Assembly (NCBI GenBank): GCA_024345305.1
Contig: BRON01000014.1
Coordinates: forward strand, 558,001 to 622,000
DNA length: 64,000 bases
Direction: 5' to 3'
From: Mrakia gelida
Taxonomy: Eukaryota; Basidiomycota; Tremellomycetes; Cystofilobasidiales; Mrakiaceae
Both the position numbers and the translations under genes were made by a program. Below the pieces are notes generated by a model. That model did not search any database and was not told where the DNA came from. It saw only the letters and a program-made list of their open reading frames with translations. Positions 45,749 to 56,800 of this stretch are shown here, in pieces. Each line of letters starts with the position of its first letter. The first letter of the stretch is position 1.

Positions 45749-46148
45749 TCTTGATGAGAGTAGTGGATGGGTGGTGGGGAGAGGAAGAAGAGGAAGGTGA
45801 GCTCGAAGAAAAGCCAAAGGGCGAATTCGACTTACCTCACGCTTTGTTTGTTTCATGCCCATACCGTACCAAACGTCGCGATTCTCTTCTTCATCATCGA
45901 TCAACGAAGTCGAGACCCAACGCTCTACGACGGTAGCCATCCGAGGGGATCGGAGGAGTTTGACTTTGAAGAAGAAGAGTGAGAGAGGGCCAAGCGCGAC
46001 GCGTTTCGGAGAGGCGAGGGCTCGAAAATCTGGTCTTCCCCTGGAGAACGTGCTCAACCCAGATATACTTCATCAAATTCGACGCCAAACCAACTTCACA
46101 GCTCGGACGACCGCTTCCCTCGACTCAAACCGCTCTCCTCCAACGTCG
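45749..46148. promoter_or_regulatory. Divergent Acr3/ArsH promoter region with an upstream frame in the Acr3 leader
   Basis: Four hundred bp separate the divergent Acr3 and ArsH starts. The minus strand carries an ATG at 45940 opening a 35-codon frame (MATVVERWVSTSLIDDEEEN onward) that runs into a good donor site near 45833. Joined to the natural acceptor before 45748 it is out of frame with Acr3, so it is either a regulatory upstream frame or a misread N-terminal exon. An ACGCGT box lies near 46000. Confidence 0.5.
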
Positions 46149-47980
46149 ATGCTTCTAGTTCCTCGACTCTTGCGACCTTCCTTCCTTCTCGCTTCGGCTC
46201 TCGTCTCTACTCCTTCCACTTCAGCATCCCTCAGAGCCACCAGCAACCTCTGCTTCCGCCACCCAACCTTTCCCCTCTCGTTCACCCCGTCCTCAGCCCC
46301 AACTCGTCGTCCAATGTGAGCTTCGACCCTTCCTCCCCCTCGTCTCTTCCCTCCCCTCCCCTTCCCTTCCAGCGACCTCAACCTCTTTCGCCCACATCAT
46401 ACCCAGTCCTGACCTCCTTCTCCGATCCTCTTCGTCGCTCTCCTTGCTCCAGGTCCTCCTCCTCCACCACCATCTTCCCCGAGGACTCTCCCCTTTACCA
46501 TCCTTACCGACTCCCCTCGAGCTCGTCCTCCTCCAACGAGGGAGAGGAAGCTGAATGGATCCTCGACTCGTTAGATCTCACTCAAGCCAAAGAGATGGCC
46601 ACCCAAAGGTCCACGCCCCTCAAGTTTCTCGTTCTCTATGGGTCGCTGAGGGAAAGGTGAGCTCGGATCGATGCGATTCAGCCCTCCGCCCTTCCTTCGA
46701 GCTCAGCCCTCGTCGAGCCCTTCGCTGATCTCTTTCCCTCGCTCTCCCTCACGCTCTCTTTTTTCCAGATCCTACTCCAAACTCATGGCCTTCGAGTACG
46801 CTCGTCTGCTCGAGCACATGGGCGCCGATGTTCGTGTTTTCGATCCGTGAGTCCGAGCAAGAGGTAAGGAGTGAGGAGTCGTCGTCGGCTCGCGTCCTGA
46901 TTCCCTCTTCCTCTCTTTTCACCTTTCTCTCCTCTGCAGCTCTGGCCTCCCTATGAAGGACGAGGTATCCGTCACGAATCCCAAAGTAGTAGAGCTGAGG
47001 CTGCTGAGTGAATGGAGCGACGGTCAGGTCTGGGTTTCGTGAGTCTCTCGTTCCTCTCTCAAACTCCTCGTTCTCGTTCGTGGTTCCTCAGCTCACCCAC
47101 CTCGCTCTCGTTCTCACCCTACCTTCGCACTTACTCAGACCTGAACAGCACGGGACCATCACCGGAGTCATGAAGACTCAGATCGACTGGATCCCTCTCG
47201 CGACCGGTTCTGTACGACCGACGCAGGGGAGGACGCTCGCTGTCTCGCAGGTCAACGGAGGAAGCCAAAGTTTCAACACTGTCAACACGCTAAGGATACT
47301 GGGTCGATGGGTGAGTTCTTTTCTCTTCGAACTCTTTGACTCGACGAGAGAACGAGAGATCGCATCGCTGACCACCTCCGTTCTTACTTGCTTCTGCAGA
47401 TGAGGGTTTGTCCGCCTGTGCTTGTTCTCACTCGGCTGAGAAAGCGAAGCTGACCTTTCCTTCTGCTGTATGTCTCCTCTTACAGATGTTCACGATTCCG
47501 AATCAAGCGAGTCTGCCAAAGGTTCGTCGTTTTCCAAGCTCTCGAATTGAATCGACGACGCGTCTTTGCCTCTCCGTTGATCCCCGAGCGTCGAACGGCT
47601 GACCCTCGTCCTTCCCTCCTCCATCGTTCTTCTCTAGGCATGGACCGCTTTCACTCCCGGAGGTCGCATGCTCCCATCCAGCAACCGAGAACGAGTCGTC
47701 GACGTCGCTGAGGAACTTGTTCGCGTCACCTGCTTGCTCACTCCTCATTCCGAGTTCGTCCCTCCTCCACGTCTCTCCTTCTGCACTTCGACGCTTCCCT
47801 CGAACCTGACCACCTTCTCTCTTCCCGTCCAGGATGCTCTCGGATCGCTTCAGCGAGAGGAAAGAGCGCGCGGAACACGGTCGGCTGAGGACTCAGGCAG
47901 AGACGGAAGCGCTCAAGAAGGCTGCTGAGGAAGGGATGGGAGCTGGAACGAAGGAGGAGCAGAAGCTTCCAGTGGCTTGA
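46149..47980 (+). CDS. arsH: ArsH NADPH-dependent flavin reductase, arsenic resistance
   Basis: ArsH proteins are FMN-binding reductases or oxidases that detoxify organic arsenicals and limit oxidative stress (family knowledge). The core begins [20 protein letters not shown] with the GSxRxxS FMN phosphate loop. It continues with [62 protein letters not shown] and [47 protein letters not shown] and [13 protein letters not shown] follow. The last exon gives [16 protein letters not shown] and ends EEQKLPVA at 47978-47980. The core matches ArsH throughout. The first 55 residues ([20 protein letters not shown] onward) look like an organelle-targeting peptide, but their junction with the downstream frame is not resolved, so the start may be internal. 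It diverges from Acr3. Confidence 0.92.
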
Positions 47981-48369
47981 CAGATGCGCAGTTCGTTGAT
48001 TGCGAGTCTCTGGGAAGAATGGAAGGTCGTGAGAGGAGCAGTTGGCTCTCGAAAGAAGCTCTCGTCTGGCGCGCCTGGAGATGAGATTGAGAAGGAAGAC
48101 CCGCTTCATGACACCTCTTCGCTCCCATGTCGAAGAAGACACAGATACATAGGTACATGGAGGGTCGAGTGACGAAGACCGGGGTACATACATGTTGGGA
48201 GTGATAAACGAAGGGACCGAGCAGCTCGATGGGGAAAAAGAAAGACGCGACGAATCGAATCGAACTAGACTACAGACCAAGAATAGATGAAGTCCAAGAA
48301 GAAGCTATGTACAGGACAGTCGACATGCAAGGATATGCGAAGGTCGAAGCGAGAAAGGTGCTGCTGTCC
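47981..48369. other. Convergent 3' flanks
   Basis: The gap is tail-to-tail between ArsH and an unrecognised minus-strand gene. No gene or repeat is recognised. Confidence 0.45.
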
Positions 48370-49331
48370 CTATGATCCGAGGTGGGAGAGCAGTTCGAGA
48401 GGGATGGCGGCTCCTCCGTCATCGGCGTCTCCGAGGCAATGGTAGTACCTCTGTCTTAGAGTTCCGTTCGGCCAGTAGGCTGCGGTGTAGTCGAGGAGGC
48501 TAGGAGAGAGAGGAGGGACGAAAGGGAAGAAACGAAGGGGCGTGAGCGAAGTGAAGGGAAGATCAAAATCGCGACGCGTCGCGGAGACTTGAGATCTCGA
48601 GATCCGAGACTCGACTCACGCTTGGATCTCCGAGGGTGTGAGTTTGGTCGTAGGGACCTCTGCCTCTGTGCTGGTGACGGCGAGACTCCTCGACGAAACA
48701 TCTGTAAGATGTGAGGAGGAGGAAATCGAGTCAGCAAACCGCTCAAGATCCGAGACCGTCGTCGACACTCGACGCCTCCGTCGTACTTCTCACATCTTCG
48801 CTCCTGGAACTCAAGTCGACAATTTCGAGTGACCAAACACTCACCAGGATACTTATCCATACTCTCCTCGACCCTCAGACCCTTCCCAGCCTCTCCCTTC
48901 CCACTCTCAACCCTCCCTCCTCCCGAGCCAAACAAAATCGAGCCTCCTGCCTCTCCCTTCCTCCCGACGCCATGCGCTCGATCGAAAGCGCAGATCCGAT
49001 TCGTAGACGATGTCGTGGTCGTGGTGGTAGTGGTGGTGGGACTAGCGGGAGGAGTGGGTGGTAAGGAAGGCGAGGGTGCTGGAGGAGGAGGGAGGCGAAA
49101 GAGGAGGGCTGAAGTCGAGGGAGCGGGACCGTCGAGCGCGAGGGTAAGGGCTGGTTTGCTTTTGAGGGTGGGAGTGGAGAAGGAGAAGGCATGGATGAGA
49201 GAGCGAAGGAAGGAGATGAAGAAGGAGAGAGTGGTGGTTGGAAGCGAACAAGGACAAAAAGGGAAAGGGAGAAGTTTCGAGAATAAGAACGAGATGCCGC
49301 CGCCTCTTTGGCTCGCGCTCAGCCCACACAC
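48370..49331 (-). CDS. Unrecognised protein with conserved-looking C-terminal segment
   Basis: No family is recognised. The 3' three exons splice cleanly in frame. The first ends MDKYP plus one base. The second encodes DVSSRSLAVTSTEAEVPTTK and LTPSEIQ. The last encodes LLDYTAAYWPNGTLRQRYYH and CLGDADDGGA and ends LLSHLGS at the stop at 48370-48372. The long first exon (about 48847-49331) is Ser/Pro/Thr-rich with a hydrophobic stretch (TTTLSFFISFLRSLIHAF) near its start that could be a membrane anchor; a run of Thr follows. The start is uncertain, since an internal Met is possible. The segment YWPNGTLRQRYYHCLGD looks like the conserved core of a small protein. Confidence 0.55.
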
Positions 49332-50227
49332 ACTTCTTCGAAGGTCGAGGCAAGGGCCTTTTGTAGATCCCGCACGTTTCTCCTCGAATCGGGCTTCGAC
49401 GATCTATGGCGACAAGAGCGTGGCGAAGGAGAAAAGCGAGCTCGTCTCGCCAGACCATGGGCGACGGACGAGCGAGCTTTGTTTTCCTTACTTTCGAACA
49501 ACAACATCACTGAGATATGGAAAAGGCATCAAAGTTCGAGAGAAAAGAAGAGAAAAGACTCCGAAACGGGAGGTCTTTGGTCCCTCTTTCAAAAAAGCAA
49601 AGCAGGGAGGAGAGGGGGACCAACACGAAAAGACGTCCTCGTCGAAATTCAGCCGTCGAGTCTTCTTCTCCTCTTCGAGAGATTACTCGAGGACGAGACA
49701 GAAAGCGTCAGTCTCTGAAGGTGTCAACGACTACGAGAAAGTCAGCGCTTGCTTGATTGGCATCAAACCGGAGCGAGGATTCCGTCTCCCGCTCGACGCG
49801 TCGAAAAGAGCTTAGATCGGAACAGAAGCTCATTCAAGACTGGAATCAACGAAGTAAAATCTGGACCAGACCATCGAAACTGAATTTTTACCTCAGACCA
49901 TGAGTTTGAGAGGGATCAAGCGGAGTAGAACGCGAGCTTTCTCGGACATTGTCTTCGACGCGTCTCGCGTCTAGAAGCCCCTCATTCCCCTCCACCGCCC
50001 CCTTGCGATTCGATGCTCGAGAGGGATGTAAGAGCTTGTATGTATGCTTGGAGCCAGGTATCACATAAGAAAAACGAGAGAAGAAGGGTATGCATAGGTA
50101 CGTAGCTCGACGCGATGGGCGAGGACGACGACGAAAGAACCCAAGCCCAAAAGGAGATACAAGAAGAACGAAATGACCCACTATGACGGTAGATAAGGTA
50201 AGTTTACAGAATGGACCTGACGCGTGT
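49332..50227. promoter_or_regulatory. Long intergenic region between two minus-strand genes
   Basis: About 0.9 kb contains palindromic ACGCGT sites near 49796 and 49957. Frames such as minus-strand 49888-50181 lack any recognisable feature. It must include the promoter of the 48.4-49.3 kb gene and the 3' end of the 50.2-51.1 kb gene. Confidence 0.4.
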
Positions 50228-51097
50228 CATCTAGAGATCAACTTGAGCTGGGTGAGGAGGGAAGTGGGAAGACTGACATCCCCGTCGTCGTCGACGATGG
50301 TCCGTTCTTCTCCCCCTTCCTCTCCTTCGACGCCATCAGGGGTGGTGGCGGATTGGCTGACGGGAAGGGGAAAGGGGAGAAAAGACGGAGAAGAAGGATT
50401 GTGAGCTCAAACGAGACGAGAGAGCGAGAGAAGTTGACGAGCGAAAAGGCGACTCGACTCGACGCGACTTGCAGGACTGATCATCACTCACTCCTGGAGG
50501 TCCGACGATGCAAGCTGATCGAGGCTTTGAGAATCCGAGGTGATGATGGCGGGAACTTGTTCCGAGGCGTCTGATCGCAAAACGAACAAGGAGAAGGGCG
50601 GAAGGAAACTGCTGACGACACCTCCTTTTCTTCCTCCCCTCCAGACTCGTTCTTCTCTCCTTCAAGGACTCACCACAAGCTATCCATCCATCCATCCCCT
50701 TCTCATCACCAATGAAATCAGCCTTCCCTCCCTCGATCCTCTCAACCCCATCCATCCCCATCTTCCCTCCCTTCTCCGCTCCAAACAAAACCATCCCAGC
50801 AACCTGCTCATCTCCTCCTCCCGCCGCTTGTTCGAGTCGAAGGTCGAGCTCTCGGTTGAACGCTGCGATGACTGATCCAGGGATGATTTCTTCTTCGTTC
50901 AAGGAGATCGTGGCGACGAGGAGAGTGGTAGGGACGGAAGGGGAGGAGGAGAGGTCGAGAGTTGGAGCGACGCTGGGCGTCGTGGACGTGGTCGAGTTCG
51001 ATGAAGCTGATCCCTCTTCCTCGATCTTGGAAAGAAGGGGAGAGGGAGGAAGAAGAGAAGAGGAAGGTTCGGTGGAAGAAGAAGAGGAGGAGGACAT
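50228..51097 (-). CDS. Unrecognised acidic protein
   Basis: The ATG at 51097 opens a Ser-rich start, then IEEEGSASSNSTTS and a folded-looking segment: VPTTLLVATISLNEEEIIPG, SVIAAFNRELDLRLEQA, QVAGMVLFGAEKGGKMGMDG and GGKADFIGDEKGMDGWIACG. Later exons give ASEQVPAIITSDSQSLDQL and a final TTPDGVEGEEGGEERTIVDD, ending LTQLKLISR at 50228-50230. The central alternating hydrophobic pattern suggests an alpha/beta domain of about 100 residues, but I cannot assign a family. An in-frame upstream Met near 51166 exists. The two introns have good donors and acceptors. Confidence 0.55.
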
Positions 51098-51550
51098 GGT
51101 GATGGTTTGGTCCCAAGAAGATGAAAAGCACTTTGTGCGAGGGAAGAGCATCGTCGGAGTCAACACATATTAGCTTCCGAGTTCTCCATTTTTCGTCAGG
51201 GGCGCACCGAGTACCTGACCAGTTTGGTGCTCCTACTAGAGAAAGAGAGAAGGATGAGCGAGAGAAAGAACGAGAGAGCGGGACGAATGAACCGACCGAC
51301 CTCAGACGAGACGCTCCTACTTTTCGCTCTTTCCCTTTCACTCTTGACTCCTGGGTTGGCGAAAGAAAGAGATCAACCTGGGGCTGATCGTTAATATTCA
51401 GACGCACGAGACCTTACCAAGAGGAGAGTTTGGTCCTTTGTGTGCGAGGGAGAGAGATGAGTGAAAATCAAAACGACGCGTCGCAAATTCGATGAGCGAC
51501 GAGGGAGGAAGAGCGACGACTGCTGTAGTACGAGCTCGACGAAGAAACTG

Positions 51551-51564
51551 GGGTCCAAACTGGG
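51551..51564. repeat. Poly-G homopolymer tract
   Basis: An uninterrupted run of about 14 G in the gap between the acidic-protein gene start and the TMEM205-like gene end. The surrounding 51098-51899 shows no convincing gene, only splice-like motifs and an ACGCGT site near 51477. Confidence 0.75.
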
Positions 51565-51899
51565 GGGGGGGGGGGAGGTAAGAGTCTTTGGAAGGGGCTG
51601 AGGACCAGCGCGGAGAGAGGAGACTGGAGGGCAGCCAGACGAGTCAGCGAGCGAGACGGACAAAAACAGCGTGCGTGGAGGGAGTGTAGCGGCGACCTTC
51701 AGCAAAAGCAGAGGACCAGGGCCCAGTATGAGGCCTAGCAAACTGTCATCTTCGTCTTGCTTCGAGAAAAGCTTGACCTCGAGAGGAGGAGGCTCGGGTT
51801 CGTCGCCTTCGAGCGTTTTCGCGACTCGAAGGCAGGGTTGTTCAGCTCATCAAGATCGACGTACAGTATCCGAAGCAAAGACGACAAAAGAGGGATGAT

Positions 51900-53065
51900 C
51901 TAGAGTCCAAACTTGGCGATCCAGAGTCCGTGGAAGGTGATGATGATGAGAGCTCCGAGGTTGAGGAGGGAGGAGACTGCGAGTCGAGCGCGAGCGCGAG
52001 GGAGGGACAATTGAAACGGAGGGCGGGGAAGGTCAGCGAGCGAATCAGGGACGAAGAGACTCGAGGGAGAGATGTTGACGAGGTCGAAGGGGAGAGTGAG
52101 AAGGGGGGAAGAGGGAAAGGAGCGAGTCGAGACGCGTGCGTCGAAGACCAAGAAACGTGAGAGAGGGAACTCACTTCCATGCAACATCCCGAACGACTTG
52201 TTGAGCTCTTTCATCTTGTCCGAGACCTGCGAACCCCAGCCAAACCAAGGGCTCATAGTCAGCTCTCATCTCTCCTCTCCCAACCCAACACACGTCGCGC
52301 GACTCACCCCCTCAGCATTGTAAGCCTTCCCCTCCTCCCTCTCCAACTTCGCCCTCCTCTGCATCACCTTAGTCGCCTTCGGTCCCACCCAGACCCAGTT
52401 CAGCCCGTGGCACGCGAGATGAGCTGCGAGGGAAGCGATCTGGAGGGATTCGGGGGAGGAGAGGGAGAGGAGGGAGGTGGTGGGTGGGTGGGAGAGGTAT
52501 TGCGAGGAGAGGAGGTAGAGGGAGGCTGTTGAGCTGCGAGAGGAGGAGGTCGGTTGAGGAGGGGGGGAAAGAAGAGTGGTTAGTCGATTGCTTGGAGGTG
52601 AGAAGGAAATGAAGAGAGAGCAGGAGATGGAGGAGCGAAGGGAAGGAGAGAAGGGAGGACGCACTTGATGAGAAAGTACCAAGGGAAGATGGCAGCTTGG
52701 AGAGATCGGAACTGGAGGGGTCGAGTGTTCACGGTCAGGTCTCGGTCCTACGAAGTTTCCAAACGAGGAAGAACGAACCTGAAGTCGAGCTGCATCCGAT
52801 TCGATTCGATCCAAAACGTCGAGGTCAGCTCGAGCTCGCTTCCTTCCTTCCATTTCACTCCAGTCCACCTCTCTCACTCGGATCGAAGCTCAACAAAGTA
52901 CAGAGGAAGGGACTCACGAAGTGCCTTGTAAGCCACAGGCCCGTTGACGAAGCTCTGGAAGGCGTTGATCCCCCAGGAGGTAGCGAAGGCGAGGAGGTGA
53001 GCTCCTCCGGGAGTGAGGAGGGACAGGAAGGTTGATTTCGTGAGGGTGGAGGGGTAGGTGGACAT
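51900..53065 (-). CDS. TMEM205-like (DUF4149) membrane protein
   Basis: A small multi-pass membrane protein; human TMEM205 is linked to vesicle traffic and drug resistance, and the fungal role is unknown. Exon 1 encodes LLTPGGAHLLAFATSWGIN and AFQSFVNGPVAYKALR, the hallmark start (hydrophobic helix, then FVNGPVAYKAL). Next comes a short exon RFQAAIFPWYFLI. A further exon runs SSTASLYLLSSQYL to ESLQIASLAAHLACHGLNWV, then WVGPKATKVMQRRAKLEREE, matching the conserved GPxTxKxMxxRxxxE motif. The last exons give SDKMKELNKSFGMLHGS and a terminal helix LGALIIITFHGLWIAKFGL with TAG at 51900-51902. All family landmarks are present; length is normal for fungal members. Confidence 0.88.
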
Positions 53066-53850
53066 GCTGAGGGTTGAGGATGGGGGAATGGGGAGAGAAG
53101 AGGGGTGAATGGGGTGCGAAAGGGGGGAGAGATATGTAGAGGGAAGGGAGAGGGTCGTGGTCGGAGGAAGCAGGGAGGAGGGAGGAGCTGGAGGGAGGAA
53201 GATCGGGGAGGAGGGTCCGTCTCGTCGTCGTCAAGGAAGGAGAGGGAGTGGGAGCGGAAAAAGGTTACTTTCTCCTCGTGAAGACGAGTTGAATGGAAGA
53301 GCTGAACATTCTTTCCTTGAAGGTGGAAATTTTGAGAGAGACGATCGGGAGCAGGTGAGGGAGGTGAGCTCGACGCGTCGGGAGGAGGCGAGCGAGATGG
53401 TGAGCTTTTTCGCCAGCTATTTCTCGACCAACATCGTCTTTCGCCAATCTACGAGCTTGATCTGAACTGAGCGCATCGAGGAGCGGAAAGTTTTCACTCG
53501 ACTTGTAATGATTCGTCCAAGCTCGCTGCTGCTCTCTTCTCCGGCTTCGTCCTCTCTTCGGTTTCTGTCCCCTTCTTCGTGCTTGTTCCTCCAACCACTT
53601 TGGCAGGGAGGCATCGTTCTTTCACCTACAACTCTCTTCTTCGCCCTTCACCCACCCTCAAGCCTATACGGCTCTCCTCCATGTGAGTGCTCGTCTCTCG
53701 TTGTCTGTGCGCTGGAGAGAGGAGCGAGAGAGAGATGGGTTCCTCCTCCTCCTTCTCGCCTCTCTCTCTCTCCAGAGTTCCTTTGAAGCTCACCTCGTTC
53801 CTTCTCTTCGTTTGAATCTGGTTCTGATCGTTCTCTAGGCTCATTACGAC
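53066..53850. promoter_or_regulatory. Divergent promoter region with a probable 5'-leader intron on the plus strand
   Basis: The region lies between the divergent TMEM205-like gene and the large low-complexity gene. A donor GTGAGT near 53684 and an acceptor CTAG near 53838, just before the ATG at 53851, indicate a leader intron in the plus-strand transcript. An ACGCGT palindrome lies near 53373. Confidence 0.5.
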
Positions 53851-56800
53851 ATGGCCTTACAACCAACGGACGCTCCCTTCGATCTCGACTCCCATCCTAC
53901 AACCGAACAAGCTCAACTGGTGAAGGTCGAATCCGAACGAACGAACGACGAACGAGTCGAAGGAGGAGGAGAAGAGCGAGGCCGAACGGAGGACGTAACT
54001 CCTCAAGTCGTTAAAGGAGCCGATACTCTCCTCGAGTCAGTACCGGTACCAACAGCAGCGAGCTTAGCAGGACGACGAGGAGGAGAGCCGAACGAGGTCG
54101 AGCTCAAAGGAGGAGGAGGGAAGGGATCAGCAGAGAACGTTCTCGACAGCTCCTCCTCTTCGATTCCCATCCCTCAAGATCCATCTCTACCATCCTCGGA
54201 CACACCCTCACTCGTGCCGTCATCCTCACAGACAAACGATCTCCCTCCTCCTCCTCCTTCAACGAGCTCGGACTCGCCAGCAGCAGCTCTCCCTCCTCCT
54301 CTGCCATCAGCACCGACCTCCTCCTCCTCCTCCTCCTCAGTACCCTTACCGCCACCTTCACCCTCTCAACCTGAACCATCTCTACTACCATCATCAGATG
54401 CACCGTCGGCTCAACCATCAGCATCGGAATCTACGCCATCAGGACCTTCCTCCTCCCTCGTCGTCGCTCCTTCCCCGGTTCCATCTCCCTCCAACCTCCT
54501 TCCTCCACCCACCTCCTCTTCCACTCCTCCCATCTCCACCTCAACCTCCTCGAGTTCTCTCCACTTCACCCACCCGATCAAGAAGTTCACAGCCGTCAGC
54601 GTAAACAAGAGATTCCTCTCCAACACCAACAGCGTTCCAGCTTCGACCTCCTCGTCAAGCTCAACAGCCACCTCCTCTTCAGCTCCTTCGACCTTGAAAT
54701 CAAGTCTTTCGACTTCTTCGACGAGTGGGTCCCGATTTCTCGATATTCTCTTCGCTCGTCGAAGCTGACCTTCTCGCTTCCCTTCGTGTTTAGGCAAACT
54801 CCCTCCCATCCAACCCTCCCATCCTCCCTCTCGACTCCTTACGACCAAGCTCGTTCACCCGACACCTCGAGTCGCAGCTCCTCCTCCAACTCACCAAGGA
54901 TGGGCTCGTCCGACTCCCTCCCCAGGAGCCGTCCCTTCTTCATCACTATCGAAAGGACCTGATCTCGGAGCACCCTCGCTGTTCAAGTCGAGAGGAGGAG
55001 ATTCGTTCTCGTGGGGACCTGGACCGGGAGGAGAGAGGAGGGGAGCAGCAGGAGGACCTGGAGGAGGGTTGAGATCCCAGTTCCCTACGACGGCGGAGTC
55101 AGCTGAAGGTTAGTTTGCACAAGTGGAAGATGGAGGGTCGTTTGGGGAGGCGTCGAGCTGATCCGGTTCTGGTTTCTGCTCGTAGAACGGAGGGTCAACG
55201 CTCAAGCCGCGAAACAAGCTGCTGCAGCCAAGTCGCAGGCGGTTCTTCTCGAGCTGGACGCTTTCAGAGGAGTTCATCTCGATCCGAACGCTCATCACTG
55301 GGACGACGTGAGTCCACTGTCATCGTTCGTATCTGTTTGGGAGGAACTCGAGCTCACCTTTGATTCGTTTCCCCGCTTCAGGTCGACGACGAGGACGACG
55401 ACTTCCTGGACGACGTCGTAGAGTTTGGAGATGGAACTCAGTACACCATTGATCACACTCAACCTCCTCCTCCAGAGGTCGAGGAAGAGGTGGAGGAGAA
55501 GCAGCAACGGTACCCTCCAGCGAACGACTTCGATCGATCTTGGCCTCAGAAGCAAGGAGGTGGTCCTCCCTCTCAACACCCTCACCCTCCCTCTTCTCGA
55601 GCTCCTCCACCTCATCAACAACAATCGAACTATCGACCCTCCTGGTTCCCATCCTCCGATCATCATCTCCATTACCCTCCTGGTTCCCAGCAGCAACCTC
55701 ACCTCGCTCGACCTCCTCCTACTTCCGCCCACCTCCCTTCGAAACCTCGAGCAGGAGAGGATCCCTCGAGAGTTCTCTTCAACGCCCGATCGAATCAGTT
55801 CGAACCTCCTACGTCAGGCAGACCGGGACCCCCTCAAGGACCTGCAGGAGGATTGGGAGTCGGAGGACCAGGAGGAAGGAGACCTTCGAACGATCGTCAA
55901 CCCATTCGAGGTTTCGACCGACCACCACCTCCTCACGTCGAGCTGCAGAGATCCCTCCCTCCTCATCTCGAGCAAGGCCGGGGTGGCCCTCCTCCTCCGC
56001 CTCCAGCAGCCGTCGCTCCCGTTCCTCAACCAGCTCCTCCTCCCTCGAGACCCGCGTGGGGGTTGGCGAGGGAAAGCTCGAGAGCAGCAGGAGGCGTCGG
56101 ACTCGGTGGTCTCTCCTCTCCTCCAGCAGCACCGAACAAGGACTTCCCTCCTCCCTCAGCTCTCTCAGCAAACAGGTCTGCTCTCCCACCTCAATCCAAC
56201 GCGTTCGCAACCTCAGCAACACCCTCCCTCCCTCCTCCCCACTCCCGCTCAGCTCGAGTCTCCTTCTCCACCCCAACTCCGGTCGCTCGACCTCCCTCCT
56301 CCGTCGGATCTCCCGAAACAGCTCTTCATCACCTCCCTCATCCTTCCCTCGCTCTTCGACGGACCTCAACGGAGCACGGAGGAGGACCTACGCCGACGCA
56401 GGTGGTCGAGGACGTCTCAGCGATGCAGAAGGACGAGATGCATTCGGCGGCGGATCGAGCGAAGCTGAGGAGGCAGAAGGAGGAGGAGGAGAGGCAGGCT
56501 GCGATTGAACGAGCTAAGGCGAAGGCCAAGGCTTTGGAGGAGAGGTTCGCGCCGAAGGTGGAGGTCGTGGAGATCTGGAAGAAGGAGGAGGAGAAGAAGG
56601 AGGCGGTTCCCGCCGTCGTCGCGTCGTCGCCTGCTCCCTTTCTCGCCCCAGTCGCAGCTCCTGTGGCTCCTGCTCCCGTTCCCACCCCACCGACGAAGGC
56701 TCCAGCACCAGCAGCAGCTGTCTCGTCGACTCCCGGAACGCCAGCTCGTCCATCACCGGTCGAAAAATGGAAACTCAACGGAAACCTCCTCCCATCCGCT

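Noticed and set aside
42601..47980. Recent bacterial transfer of the arsenic cluster
   Set aside because: All three genes carry host-style introns and the same base composition as neighbours, so a recent transfer is not supported. An ancient one cannot be judged without phylogeny.
48829..49815. A 328-codon plus-strand frame opposite the unrecognised 48.4-49.3 kb gene
   Set aside because: No domain or splice-consistent neighbours. The minus strand gives three exons that join in frame and end in a plausible conserved segment, although this choice is not certain.
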